DNA of 64,000 nt from Acidisoma sp965199065 (GTDB taxonomy: Bacteria; Pseudomonadota; Alphaproteobacteria; Acetobacterales; Acetobacteraceae). How positions within the stretch are numbered: the first letter of the stretch is position 1; every line of letters begins with the position of its first letter. The position numbers and the translations under genes were made by a program. This document shows, piece after piece, positions 1-10,881 of this stretch. The notes beneath the pieces were generated by a model. That model made no database searches, had not been told where the DNA came from, and saw nothing but the letters and a program-made list of their open reading frames with translations. Location: positions 1,364,001 to 1,428,000 of the forward strand of contig NZ_CBDAQN010000001.1 in NCBI RefSeq assembly GCF_965199065.1, in the 5' to 3' direction.

Positions 1-387
1 GATCAATACGTCACGCGCATCCTCACGCTTGAGGGTGCAGGCGAGCACGATGCCCGGCGGCAAATCGGTTTCGAGGTCCTTCAGGCTGTGGACGGCGAGA
101 TCGATCCGACGATCCTGAAGCGCTTCATGAATTTCTTTCGAGAACAGGCCCTTGCCGCCTACTTCTGCGAGCCGTTTATCCTGGATGCGGTCGCCCGACG
201 TGGTGATCACATGCTCTTCGAAGACGCTCATGGAATCCAGCACAGGGCAGAAGCGGCTCAGCTGCGCCTGGAACGCCCGCGTCTGGGCCAGGGCCAGCGG
301 AGATCCGCGCGTGCCGACACGCAGAGGGAGCGCACGGAGATGGGGTTTAACGCGCGGTTCGTGCGATAGAATGTCGGATGACCTCAT
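1..387 (-). CDS. hemC: Porphobilinogen deaminase (hydroxymethylbilane synthase), N-terminal part
   Basis: HemC joins four porphobilinogen units into hydroxymethylbilane in the cytoplasm, in tetrapyrrole (heme) synthesis. Only the first 129 codons lie in the window; the gene runs off the left edge. The family N-terminal motif GTRGSPLALAQT is at about residues 25-36, followed by GGKGLFSKEIHEAL and HSLKDLETDLPPG, all typical of the family. I chose the ATG at 387 because no in-frame ATG or GTG lies between it and the conserved block. That start is only 12 bp from the start of the divergent tsaD, so each promoter probably lies in the other gene's 5' end. The identity is secure. The exact start is less so, because the first 21 residues are unlike the family. 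Confidence 0.93.
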   Translation of the reverse strand, partial: MRSSDILSHEPRVKPHLRALPLRVGTRGSPLALAQTRAFQAQLSRFCPVLDSMSVFEEHVITTSGDRIQDKRLAEVGGKGLFSKEIHEALQDRRIDLAVHSLKDLETDLPPGIVLACTLKREDARDVLI

Positions 388-399
388 CGGCGCCTGATA

Positions 400-1533
400 A
401 TGCCTGACATGAATGAAGAGAAGACTACCGCGCTGCACATCGGCCTTGACTGGAGCGGCGCATCCGCGGGGCCGGTTCTCGCGATTGAGACATCCTGCGA
501 CGAGACTGCCGTGGCAATCCTCTCTGCCGACGGCGCCGTCCTCGCCGAGCGCGTGCTGAGCCAGTTCGCGGACCATGCGCCATTCGGCGGCGTCGTGCCC
601 GAGATCGCCGCCCGCGCCCATCTCTCCCACCTGCCGGCGATGGCGGCGGCGACGCTGCAGGACGCCGGATTGCGGGCCGATGATCTTGCCGCCGTGGCCG
701 CCACCACAGGTCCCGGGCTGATCGGCGGTCTGCTCGTTGGCGCCGGCTTCGGCAAGGGCTTGGCGCTTGCCGCCGGTCGCCCCTTCATTGCCGTCAATCA
801 TCTCGAGGGACACGCGCTCACAGCGCGCCTTCCCGGGCTCACGCCGAGTGGCGCCGGATTTCCGTATCTGCTCCTCCTGCTCTCCGGCGGTCACTGCCAA
901 TGCGTGCGAGTGGAGGGCGTCGGGCGCTATCGCCGCCTCGGCGGCACGATCGACGATGCGGTTGGCGAGGCCTTCGACAAGGTCGCGAAGCTCCTCGGCT
1001 TGCCGTTGCCAGGGGGTCCGGCTCTGGAGCGCCTCGCGCTGTCTGGCGACAGCCGCCGCCATGGTTTCCCCCGGCCGCTACTGGGCCGTCCGGGATGTGA
1101 TTTCAGCTTCTCGGGTCTCAAGACGGCGGTCGCGCAGTTGGTCGCGACGCTCCCGCCAGGAGCCATGGAGCCCCGGATGTGCGCCGATATCGCCGCCAGC
1201 TTTCAGGCGGCAGCGGCGGAGGTTCTGGCCGATCGGGCTGCCCATGCGCTTGCTATGGCGCCGGATGCGACGTGCCTCGTCGTCGCTGGCGGGGTCGCTG
1301 CCAATCAGACGATCCGGCAGGCTTTGGCCGAAGCCGGGAAGCGGCACGGGGTGCCGATGGTCGCACCGCCGCTCCGCTACTGTGGCGACAATGCCGTGAT
1401 GATCGGCTGGGCCGCGATCGAGCGGCTGCGGCTGGGCCTCGCCACCGAGGGTCTTGAAGTGCGCCCGCAGCCGCGCTGGCCAATTGGCACATCAGCGGCC
1501 TACCAAAATGTGACCTCGCAATCAGCCTTTTGA
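400..1533 (+). CDS. tsaD: tRNA N6-adenosine threonylcarbamoyltransferase
   Basis: TsaD (Kae1/YgjD) transfers the threonylcarbamoyl group onto A37 of ANN-decoding tRNAs, working with TsaB, TsaC and TsaE. The 377-residue product has the family start VLAIETSCDETAVAIL at about residues 26-41. The metal-binding HLEGH motif is at residues 134-138, and GGVAANQTIR and YCGDNAVMIGW lie near the C-terminus. It is about 35 residues longer than usual, because of an N-terminal leader of roughly 25 residues and a short tail. A second in-frame ATG at 409 is equally possible. A TAGAAT hexamer at 367-372 could be its -10 element, but no good -35 accompanies it. The gene is divergent from hemC. Confidence 0.95.
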   Translation: MPDMNEEKTTALHIGLDWSGASAGPVLAIETSCDETAVAILSADGAVLAERVLSQFADHAPFGGVVPEIAARAHLSHLPAMAAATLQDAGLRADDLAAVAATTGPGLIGGLLVGAGFGKGLALAAGRPFIAVNHLEGHALTARLPGLTPSGAGFPYLLLLLSGGHCQCVRVEGVGRYRRLGGTIDDAVGEAFDKVAKLLGLPLPGGPALERLALSGDSRRHGFPRPLLGRPGCDFSFSGLKTAVAQLVATLPPGAMEPRMCADIAASFQAAAAEVLADRAAHALAMAPDATCLVVAGGVAANQTIRQALAEAGKRHGVPMVAPPLRYCGDNAVMIGWAAIERLRLGLATEGLEVRPQPRWPIGTSAAYQNVTSQSAF

Positions 1534-1605
1534 TAATCTGGTTCACTAAAAACCTACACAAATGTGTTAGATAAGAGAGGATGTTTCGAAAAGCGGCGGT
1601 CGAAC

Positions 1606-2619
1606 GTGCTCAAGACAGCGTCAGGTTGCAGGCTTGCCAGTCTGGTCGCTCTTTCCGCCGCGCTGCTCGGTTTAAGCGCTTGCGCCTCGGATGATGCTGA
1701 ATACGCTCCCGGCAGTCCGAGCGTGGCGGCCGAAGGTCTGGTGGGCGCCTCGACACCGGTCCAACCCCTGCGGGATTTGGCCGCTGGAGCACCGGCACCA
1801 GCCCCCGGCCGCGCGAGCCTTCGCCTCGTGGCCTATGTGCCGGCACAGTCGGATGAGCTTGCGCTGTCGCCCGCCTCGACGGTCCGGGAGGCAACCACCT
1901 TGCGACAGGCCATGGCGGCGGAGGTTGCCGGCGCAGTTCAACTTACTTCAGCTAAGGAGCAGGCACTGATCGTTCTTGCGCAACGGATTGCGGGTCAGGA
2001 TCATCTGTTCATTCGCCAGCCCCAGCTGGTGCTGATCGTCGACCGCGCTCCGCAGGGCCAGCTGATGGCGATGACCCTCGCTCAGCCGGATGGTGACTGG
2101 GAGGTTCTCGGCGCCAGGCATGTCTCGACCGGCAAGCCCGGCCGGCTTCAGCACTTCAAGACGCCGGTGGGTGTCCTCCTGAACGACGGGTCGGAACTCG
2201 GCTACCGCGCGCAGGGCACCTTCAATCAGAACCATATCCGCGGCCTTGGCGTGAAGGGGATGCGCGTCTGGGATTTCGGCTGGCAGACCAGCGATGACTG
2301 GCGAACGCCCGGCGCCACGATGGAGGTTCGCGTCGAAATGCACGCGACCGATCCGGACGTGCTGGAAGAGCGGATCGGCCGGGCGGATTCGGAAGGCTGC
2401 ATCCGTCTGCCGGACAGCCTCAACCGGTTCCTCGACCGCCGCGGCATCATCGACGCCGACATCGAGCGCCTTGGCCAGAACGACATCGGCTACCGCGCGC
2501 TGCTTTCGCCTGAACTCGAACCTACGCCACTCGCGGGGGACGCGGTGATCGTGGTGGATAGCTCGGAGCCCTCGGTCAAGCCGTATCCGCCCGTGACTAA
2601 CATCGCCCTCAGCGACTGA
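1606..2619 (+). CDS. L,D-transpeptidase (YkuD-type) lipoprotein
   Basis: This is a likely periplasmic peptidoglycan L,D-transpeptidase or related cysteine enzyme. Starting at the GTG at 1606, the 337-residue product opens with a lipoprotein signal peptide whose lipobox LSAC puts the lipidated Cys at residue 26. An in-frame GTG at 1564 would add 14 residues before the signal peptide and fits less well. The YkuD signature is late: ADSEGCIRLPD carries the presumed catalytic Cys265, with an upstream His in EMHATDP. The family usually has S-x-GC-[IV]-R, so the match is good but the spacing is not checked. The middle, with HFKTPVGVLLNDG, resembles the strand region of the fold. Substrate specificity (cross-linking or Braun-lipoprotein-like anchoring) cannot be told. 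It stands alone between tsaD and the convergent popZ-like gene. Confidence 0.8.
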   Translation: MLKTASGCRLASLVALSAALLGLSACASDDAEYAPGSPSVAAEGLVGASTPVQPLRDLAAGAPAPAPGRASLRLVAYVPAQSDELALSPASTVREATTLRQAMAAEVAGAVQLTSAKEQALIVLAQRIAGQDHLFIRQPQLVLIVDRAPQGQLMAMTLAQPDGDWEVLGARHVSTGKPGRLQHFKTPVGVLLNDGSELGYRAQGTFNQNHIRGLGVKGMRVWDFGWQTSDDWRTPGATMEVRVEMHATDPDVLEERIGRADSEGCIRLPDSLNRFLDRRGIIDADIERLGQNDIGYRALLSPELEPTPLAGDAVIVVDSSEPSVKPYPPVTNIALSD

Positions 2620-2649
2620 TCGCTTCCGCGGCAGCGTTCGTTGGCAACC

Positions 2650-3381
2650 CTACCGGCCGATCAGCCGGGTGATCTCCGTCCGGACGAGACGCTCGACCAT
2701 TGGCGGCAGATGTTCATCGAGCCAAGCCTTGAGGAAAGGCCGCAGCTCCGAACGCACAACCTCCTCGAGGCTCGGCGGAGACGGCGCCGACGGTTTGAGC
2801 GCCGCGAGCCGTTCCTCACCCAACTGCTTGAGAAGCGCCTCCACCGAGGCCGTAGCGGCGGCGGCGGCGGCCGGAGCCATCAACGCCTCGATCTCCTGCG
2901 CGCTGATCATGACCGGGCGTGAACTCGAAGCAAGGTCCACAGGCACGACCCCGGTGGCGCCCAATACCGTCGTATGCGCGGCGAATGACGGCTCCCGCTG
3001 GACTGGCGCCGCCGCGTCGCCTGTCTCGGCGTCAGCCGGCACACTGCTGGTGACAGCGGCTGGTTTCGCGTCGGCGTGTCGAGCCTCATTCACCCGGACT
3101 TCCGTGCCGTCGGAGGACGCATTGAGTTGGTCCTCGGGCGGCACGCCTTCGACGACCATGCTCGAATCTAGGATGAGGACAGGATCCGCGCCGGCAGCCG
3201 GAGTCCGCCCGGGCGGGGTGGCCGGCGCTCCCGGACCGTCCTGCAGCCGCGCCTGTTCATCCAGCATGATCCGCCGGATCGAGGCCAGGATGTCGTCCAT
3301 CGACTGCTCTTTCTCCGGCATGTCGTCCGCCGCCGCCGTCATCGAGGGAGTAGTTCCGGGAATGTCATGCTGCGCGACCAT
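2650..3381 (-). CDS. popZ: PopZ-like (DUF2497) polar organizing protein
   Basis: The product belongs to the DUF2497/PopZ family, which in Caulobacter forms polar condensates that anchor the chromosome origin region and cell-cycle regulators. The 243 residues show the N-terminal helix block SMDDILASIRRIMLDEQ (about 27-43). A long acidic, Pro/Ala-rich linker follows, then the C-terminal oligomerization block LRPFLKAWLDEHLPPMVERL and VRTEITRLIGR at the very end. It is longer than the Caulobacter protein because of the linker. The ATG at 3381 overlaps the tolC stop as TGATG, so the two genes are co-transcribed and probably translationally coupled. tolC beside a DUF2497 gene is a common alphaproteobacterial arrangement. 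The condensate function is inferred from family membership. Confidence 0.85.
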   Translation of the reverse strand: MVAQHDIPGTTPSMTAAADDMPEKEQSMDDILASIRRIMLDEQARLQDGPGAPATPPGRTPAAGADPVLILDSSMVVEGVPPEDQLNASSDGTEVRVNEARHADAKPAAVTSSVPADAETGDAAAPVQREPSFAAHTTVLGATGVVPVDLASSSRPVMISAQEIEALMAPAAAAAATASVEALLKQLGEERLAALKPSAPSPPSLEEVVRSELRPFLKAWLDEHLPPMVERLVRTEITRLIGR

Positions 3382-4832
3382 CAGTGATTGTCGTTGCGAA
3401 GATTATCGGACGGGCTGCCGTTCTCGTCGCCTACCGAGTTGGCGGTCGGATCGCCTGTGCCAACCCAGGCGTTCTTTACCGCACTGTAATAAGCATTATC
3501 GTCATACAAAGGAACGTGGAGGCCGATATCGCGCGCCGTAAAACGGCCGATGGCGGCGGCAACCTGATAGCTGTCCGTCACCAGGCTGGCCAGATTCTGC
3601 ACCAGGGTCACCTGCGACTGCAGCAGAAGCTGCTGCGCGTTCAGCACGTCGAGGGTCGTGCGGCTGCCGACGAGCGCCTCGCGCTCCGTCCCGTCCAGCG
3701 CGATCTCGTTGGCGGCGATCTCCGCCCGCGTGCTGGTGATCGTGGCGCGCGTGGCCACCAGGTTTTCCCAGTATTGCTCGGCGTTCTCGATCGCGGTGCG
3801 CTTCGCCACGTCGACCTGCTGACGGGCATACTCGCGCTGCTGAACCGCCTGCCTGATGGCCGCATACTCGGCGCCGCCCTGGTAAAGCGGCCAGGAAAGG
3901 CTCGCCAGAACCTCGGCACCCTTGCTGATGTAGCCGGCTTCGACGGACCCCACTTCGTCATAGACCTCCCCCTGCAGAGCAAGCGTGGGCATGAGCTTGC
4001 TGAAGGCAAGGTCGACGGCATCCGAGGCCGAAGCCTCGTTGAACTGCGCCTGGATGACGGCCGGGTTGTTGGCGGCCGCAGTCGCCGCCGCCGAGCGTCT
4101 GCTGTTGACGGGAAGCGCCAGGGGCTGCGGCGGCGTCAACCGGCCCGGCGGAAAACCTATCACCTGCTCGAAGGTCGCACGCGCCGTCTGCAGGTTGCCT
4201 TGCGACGTCTGCACCTCGGCCTCCGCCTGCGCCAGCGAGCTTTCGCTCTGCGCCACGTCGGTCCGGGTGATCTCTCCGACACTGAAACGATCCTGCGTCG
4301 CCTTCAGCTGCTCCTTCAGGACCTGCGCGTTATTGATGGCGAGGGCCAGAAGCTGCTGGTTCTCGATGACCGTCGCGTAAGCTGAGACGGCATTCGTGAA
4401 GACCTGCTGCTCGATATTGATCAGGTTGGCGCGCTCGGACTTCACCTTGTCGATGGCCTCGGCGGTCTGCGCCTTGGTCTGACCGCCGCTGTAGATGTTC
4501 TCGGTGACCTGAGCCGACACCGTGCCAAGCTGATGATCCTGCGACGTCGTCACCGTCGTCGCGTTGCCGAGGAAATCCTGGGAAGGCGAAGAGATGCTGC
4601 CCTGGGTGTAGCCGGCGGTTCCGCTGACCGTCACCTGAGGGCGCCAGCCTGCCAGCGCCTGCGGCACGCCCTCGTCTGTCGAACGGAGATTTGCGCGCTC
4701 CGCCTGTAGCTGCGGGTTGTTGGCATAGGCGGCCGCGAGCGCTTCATCCAAAGTCTGCGCGGCCGCGGGCGAAGCCGCGCCTAGAAGGCCGAGCCCGACC
4801 AGAAGGCCAATGCGTGAAATCATGAACCTCAT
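3381..4832 (-). CDS. tolC: TolC family outer-membrane efflux protein
   Basis: TolC forms the outer-membrane and periplasmic channel of type I secretion and RND efflux systems. The 483-residue product starts with a signal peptide cleaved near ASPAAA|QTL (after residue 25). The TolC block LDEALAAAYANNPQLQAERA follows directly. Two repeated coiled-coil halves then follow, the second with WPLYQGGAEYAAIRQA and the typical EALVGSRTTLDVLNAQQLL motif. Length and order match TolC of E. coli and alphaproteobacterial homologues. ATG codons at 4832 and 4823 are both possible; a GAGG sits just before the second. It lies 183 bp downstream of the pcm-like gene and overlaps the popZ-like gene. No inner-membrane pump partner is in the window. 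Confidence 0.93.
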   Translation of the reverse strand: MRFMISRIGLLVGLGLLGAASPAAAQTLDEALAAAYANNPQLQAERANLRSTDEGVPQALAGWRPQVTVSGTAGYTQGSISSPSQDFLGNATTVTTSQDHQLGTVSAQVTENIYSGGQTKAQTAEAIDKVKSERANLINIEQQVFTNAVSAYATVIENQQLLALAINNAQVLKEQLKATQDRFSVGEITRTDVAQSESSLAQAEAEVQTSQGNLQTARATFEQVIGFPPGRLTPPQPLALPVNSRRSAAATAAANNPAVIQAQFNEASASDAVDLAFSKLMPTLALQGEVYDEVGSVEAGYISKGAEVLASLSWPLYQGGAEYAAIRQAVQQREYARQQVDVAKRTAIENAEQYWENLVATRATITSTRAEIAANEIALDGTEREALVGSRTTLDVLNAQQLLLQSQVTLVQNLASLVTDSYQVAAAIGRFTARDIGLHVPLYDDNAYYSAVKNAWVGTGDPTANSVGDENGSPSDNLRNDNH

Positions 4833-5015
4833 TCCAATTGCGAAGCGGCCGTTACGTGGCCGACGAGGATCCGACGCAGACCATTCCGGGATGGGAGTGT
4901 TCTGCCTGTGCCTTGCCCCCAGCTTGCGCTGGTCATTTTCATGGCCGGAGCGCCCTCCGCATTTGCCATAGTATCAGGCTGAAAGGCCAACTCTTTAGTG
5001 CGGCCACGGCATCGG

Positions 5016-5687
5016 CTAAAACTGGAAATCGGCCACCGCCTCAAATCCCGGCAGCGTGGCGGTCGTGCAATCGAAGGTCCGCGCCAAAGGAAGCTGGGCT
5101 CCCTGCCGTTCGCCAAGAACGGCGACGCCGGGCTGTCCCGGTTTGCCGAGTATCGTGACCAGCCGCCCGCTGCCGGCGCGAAGCTGAGCCGCCAGACCTT
5201 CGGGCACGAATTCGATCTTGCCCTGAATGAGGATGCCATCCCAAGGCTGCACTCCCGGCAGACCGTCGCGGTGCGGACCGCACTGCGAGCTGACAGCGAG
5301 CCCGAGTGCCGCGATGGCGCTCCGCCCGATGTCGAGCAACGCCTGATCCTGGTCGAGCGCCGTCACGCGGGCGCCGCACGTCGCGAGCACGGCGGCGGCG
5401 TAGCCGGTCCCGGAGCCGATCACCAGCACGCGCTCGCCCGGCGCCGGGTCGAGCAACTGCGCCAGCCGGGCGAAGGCGAGCGGCGCGATGAGCACGCGGC
5501 CACCGGCGAGCTGCACGTCCTGATCGGCATACGCGACACTCCATAGGGGCGGCGGCAGAAAGGTTTCCCGCGGCACGTGGCGCATGGCATCCAGCAGAAC
5601 CGGATTGGCAACCTTGTTGGGGCGTAGCTGGCTGTCCACCATGAATTGCCGGGCCGCCGCGAAAGGAAGGGTCGTGCTGGCCATCAT
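5016..5687 (-). CDS. pcm: Protein-L-isoaspartate O-methyltransferase family protein
   Basis: This is a class I SAM-dependent methyltransferase of the PCMT family. Classical members methylate isoaspartyl residues in damaged proteins so they can be repaired. The 223-residue product has the family opening RQFMVDSQLRPN (about 13-24), VPRETFLPP, and SAM motif I VLVIGSGTGYAAAVLA at 87-102. The substrate-side segment that reads T-I-S-[QK]-P in true Pcm reads VLIAPLAF here. This matches the shortened paralogue usually found upstream of tolC in alphaproteobacteria, so repair activity is uncertain. Tandem ATGs at 5687 and 5684 follow GGTGGAG. Much of the reading frame continues upstream, but the family homology begins only here. 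Confidence 0.82.
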   Translation of the reverse strand: MMASTTLPFAAARQFMVDSQLRPNKVANPVLLDAMRHVPRETFLPPPLWSVAYADQDVQLAGGRVLIAPLAFARLAQLLDPAPGERVLVIGSGTGYAAAVLATCGARVTALDQDQALLDIGRSAIAALGLAVSSQCGPHRDGLPGVQPWDGILIQGKIEFVPEGLAAQLRAGSGRLVTILGKPGQPGVAVLGERQGAQLPLARTFDCTTATLPGFEAVADFQF

Positions 5688-5793
5688 CTCCACCGGATCA
5701 CGCAATTTGTGAGGCGAGCATAGCCCTGCTGCGCCGTAGCGCCAAGCTGGCCCGCGGGCAGGCCCGGACCCTGAGGCGCTGCGGCGGCTGATC

Positions 5794-5822
5794 TTGACCC
5801 GGGGGCCTCCGGAATGGATAAG
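5794..5822 (+). promoter_or_regulatory. Sigma-70-type promoter of tRNA-Cys
   Basis: The -35 hexamer TTGACC is at 5794-5799, a 17-bp spacer follows, and the -10 hexamer GATAAG is at 5817-5822. A start about 7 bp downstream would fall just before the mature tRNA 5' end at 5837. The spacing, the hexamers and the position all agree, so this is a well-supported prediction without experimental proof. Confidence 0.65.
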
Positions 5823-5836
5823 CCTCCCCATTGCGG

Positions 5837-5910
5837 GGTCCCGTGGCAGAGTGGTGATGCAACGGACTGCAAATCCGTGAATCCCGGTTCGATTCCGGGC
5901 GGGACCTCCA
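5837..5910 (+). tRNA. tRNA-Cys (GCA)
   Basis: The sequence folds into a cloverleaf. The acceptor stem is GGTCCCG pairing with CGGGACC. The anticodon arm ACGGA-CTGCAAA-TCCGT carries anticodon GCA, and the T arm is CCCGG-TTCGATT-CCGGG. The discriminator base is U, as expected for cysteine tRNAs, and the CCA end is encoded (5908-5910). A single-copy Cys tRNA with its own promoter just upstream fits. Confidence 0.97.
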
Positions 5911-6155
5911 ATCTCCGGCGAAAATTGCCTCCGCTATCGGAGATGCAATGGCGGCTATGCCAGGAAAATCATTGACTTTATACCGCCCCGGCAGCGATAC
6001 CCATCGCGACGAGACCGCTCATCCGCACGGACTTCGAAGGTCCGGGCGGCGCACGGTCGTCTGCCCTGCGTTTCCGCCGCCAGCGTCAGGCGTTCGGCAA
6101 GGCCTCGCAATCGCCAACCCACTGCCAGCCAGACCACCACAGGATCATATCCTCT

Positions 6156-7932
<1,777 letters not shown>

Positions 7933-7952
<20 letters not shown>

Positions 7953-9309
7953 GTCCGGCACGGGACGTGCTGACCCCGAGCTCGTGAGCGCCCAGCGGAC
8001 CATCGTCCGCAGCGGGATCAGCGGCATTGGCGGAGATGGCGACGGGGTTGGGCGTCTTGCGGACGGTCGGCCGCTCTACCTGCCCTACACATTGCCTGGC
8101 GAGATCGTTGAAGCCCGGCCCCTGAGCCGTCGCGGCGGCGGCATGGCGGGCGTAGCCGAAACCATCCTCGAGGCCAGCACCGAGCGGGTCGTACCCCCCT
8201 GCCCCCATTTCGGCCGCTGCGGCGGCTGTACGCTCCAGCATTGGGACCGGGCATCGCTCAATCGCTGGAAGGTGGCGGAACTGGCTACCGCCCTCTCAGA
8301 AGCGGGCTACCCCGACGCACCGCTGGCGCCGCTGGCGGAGTGCCTTCCAGCGACGCGCCGCCGGGTCGATCTCGCCATCCGCAAGCAGGCGGGGATCGTG
8401 GCGCTCGGCTTCCACATGGTGCGCTCGGCCGAGATCGTGCCGATCGAGACTTGCCTGGTCGCCGCGCCCGCGATTGTCGCTCTGCTGGCCCCGCTCAGGG
8501 CGATCATTCCGCGCCTTCAAGCGATCAAGCGCGATTCGAGCTGTGCGATCAACCTGCTCGATACCGGGCCCGATCTCCTGCTGCGGACGGATGGAGAATT
8601 GGCGGCATCGGATCGCCGGCTCCTCGCAGCCTTCGCCGACGCCGAAGGTATCCGGCGCGTCGCCTGGGCCCGCGGCGAAGACACGATCGAGATTGCGGCT
8701 CAGCTCGGGCCTGTGTCGGTGGACCTCGCCGGTGTTCCGGTATCGCCGCCGCCGGGGGCGTTCCTTCAGGCAACCGCGGATGGCGCGGCCGCGATCGCCG
8801 CCGCCGTCGTCGGCGGGCTGCCCTCGGGGCTGCGACCTAAGGACCGCGTGGTCGAGCTGCATGCCGGCTGCGGCACGCTGACCTTTGCCCTCGCCCGCCA
8901 TGCGCGGGTCACGGCTTACGAGGGAGACGCCGGAGCCGCCGCCGCACTGGAACGCGCTGCCGGTCAGGCTGGCCTGCACGGAACCATTCTCGTCCATCGC
9001 CGCGACCTGAACCGGCAACCCCTGGGCGAGCCGGAGCTGCGTGAGGCGGCCGCCATTGTGCTCGATCCCCCATTCAGCGGCGCGTTGACCCAGATAGAGG
9101 CGATCGCCGCCTCCTCGGCGACTCGCGTGATCTACGTCAGCTGCAACCCGGCCGCGCTCGCGCGGGATGCCGCGGTCCTGAAGCGGTCGGGCTTCGCCCT
9201 GGTGTCGGCGAACCCGATTGACCAGTTCCTGTGGTCGAGTCGGCTCGAAAGCGTCGTGGTCTTCGCCCGCCCGCCCCGCCCCAGGCCAAGCTTTCGCCCG
9301 CCTCGTTGA
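7933..9309 (+). CDS. RlmD/RumA-type RNA (uracil-5-)-methyltransferase
   Basis: This class I SAM-dependent enzyme is of the TrmA/RumA family, which makes 5-methyluridine in rRNA or tRNA. The 458-residue product has an N-terminal TRAM-like region and iron-sulfur ligands Cys90, Cys96 and Cys99 in CPHFGRCGGC. A SAM-binding motif ELHAGCGTLTFALARH and the catalytic-Cys motif YVSCNPAALARD (Cys404) follow. The Fe-S cysteines separate it from TrmA and point to a RlmC/RlmD-like 23S rRNA enzyme, but the exact uridine cannot be told. The ATG at 7933 overlaps the helicase by 20 bp. Pairing an RNA helicase with an rRNA methyltransferase suggests a shared role in ribosome maturation. Confidence 0.88.
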
Positions 9310-9456
9310 AAGCCGCGGAACGCCACCGAAGTTGACGCCGGGCTCTCGCCATCTCATGACTTACTCCCATATCCGTCCCCAGACGCGCCACACCCGGACG
9401 GGGTATTGTGCCGGCATCGAACGAAGGACGCTCCCGCTGCGCGCCAGAAGCTCCGT

Positions 9457-10881
9457 ATGCCAGACCTAGCCGAGGCCGAGGCGCTCGACAGGCTGGATCA
9501 CTGGCGGGAATGCCCGGATTGCGGGTTGCTCTCGACATTGCCCGACATGGCGCCTGGTCTCGTCGCCGAATGCCCCCGGTGCGGCAAGACGCTGTGGCGA
9601 ATGCTGCGCGCCCCGTTACGATTCCCGATCGCCTGCGGCATCGCGGGCCTCATGTTCTACCTGTTCGCGCTGGTCGCGCCCTTCCTCGAAATCTCGTCGT
9701 ATGGGCGCTTCCAGCTCGCGCGCCTGGAGACAGGCCCCGACAACCTCATCCTGCAAGGCTACACCGGGCTCGGCGTTCTGGTCATGGCCGTGACCGCAGT
9801 CTTCCCCGGCGTGAAGCTCGGCATCATGCTCGTCACCTTCATTGGGCTGGAGACGCGCGCCGTTCCTGCCCGGCTGATGGTTCTGCTGTTCCGCTGGTAC
9901 CACCGCATCACGCCATGGTCGATGATCGACGTCTATCTGCTGGGCTTCCTGGTGGCTTACACGCGCCTCATCGCAATCGCCCATGTCGAGCTTGATACGT
10001 CTCTCTATGCGCTCATCGGCCTCATGGTTTCGATGGCCGCGGCGGACGGCGCCATCGATCACGAAGCGGTTTGGCGGGCGCTGGAGGAGGCGGAGACCCG
10101 AGCGGACATTAAGGCGGACGAGCGCTTCCACCGTCGCCATCCGCAGGCCGCCCGTGCGCCACGCCGGACCGCGGAGGAGGTGCAGGCGCACCCCGAGGTC
10201 ATCGGCTGCCACACCTGCCATCTGGTAAACCATGGTGATCCGGGCGACCCGTGCAGGCGCTGCCACACCATCCTGCGGGCCCGCAAGCCGGACAGCGTCA
10301 ACCGCACCTGGGCTTTGGTGCTGTCCGCCGTCTTCCTCTACATCCCGGCCAACATCTATCCGGTGATGAACATCACGCAGCTCGCCAAGTCCCAGGCCTT
10401 CACCATCTTCGGGGGCATCAAGGAACTCGTCGCCTACGGGCTGTGGCCCTTGGCGGCCCTCGTCTTCCTGGCCAGCATCACCATTCCGCTGATGAAGCTC
10501 GCAACTCTCGCCTTCCTGCTCATCCAGACGCAGCGGCGGCGCGACACGCGTCTGCTGTTCCGCACCCGCGCGTTCCGTGTGATCGATTTCATCGGCCGCT
10601 GGTCGATGATCGACATCTTCATGATCTCGATCCTCGTGGCGCTCGTGCGGTTCGGGCAACTCGCCAACGTCTACGCCGAGACCGGTGCGCCCTGCTTCGC
10701 CGCCGTCGTCGTCCTGACGATGTTCGCGGTCATCGCCTTCGACCCGCGGCTGATGTGGGATGTGCGGCGCGGGCGTGAACCCGCGCCTCAGCCCGGACCT
10801 GTGCCGGCGCCGTCCGCGGTGATCCAGCCGCCCGGCGGCAACATCAAGGACGCCGGCAGCGTAAAGGATGCCCATGCATGA
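9457..10881 (+). CDS. pqiA: PqiA-family inner-membrane protein, intermembrane lipid transport
   Basis: PqiA is the inner-membrane component of the PqiABC system, which carries lipids across the envelope together with a MCE tube. The 474-residue product has two similar halves. Each opens with a zinc-ribbon-like Cys pair set: CPDC and CPRC near residues 13-33, and CHTC and CRRC around the middle. Each then has several hydrophobic helices ending in the WSMIDV/WSMIDI motif typical of the family. The ATG at 9457 gives the normal N-terminus just before the first zinc ribbon; an upstream GTG at 9406 is less likely. Its last codons overlap pqiB as ATGA, so pqiA-pqiB-pqiC form one operon. Confidence 0.92.
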   Translation: MPDLAEAEALDRLDHWRECPDCGLLSTLPDMAPGLVAECPRCGKTLWRMLRAPLRFPIACGIAGLMFYLFALVAPFLEISSYGRFQLARLETGPDNLILQGYTGLGVLVMAVTAVFPGVKLGIMLVTFIGLETRAVPARLMVLLFRWYHRITPWSMIDVYLLGFLVAYTRLIAIAHVELDTSLYALIGLMVSMAAADGAIDHEAVWRALEEAETRADIKADERFHRRHPQAARAPRRTAEEVQAHPEVIGCHTCHLVNHGDPGDPCRRCHTILRARKPDSVNRTWALVLSAVFLYIPANIYPVMNITQLAKSQAFTIFGGIKELVAYGLWPLAALVFLASITIPLMKLATLAFLLIQTQRRRDTRLLFRTRAFRVIDFIGRWSMIDIFMISILVALVRFGQLANVYAETGAPCFAAVVVLTMFAVIAFDPRLMWDVRRGREPAPQPGPVPAPSAVIQPPGGNIKDAGSVKDAHA

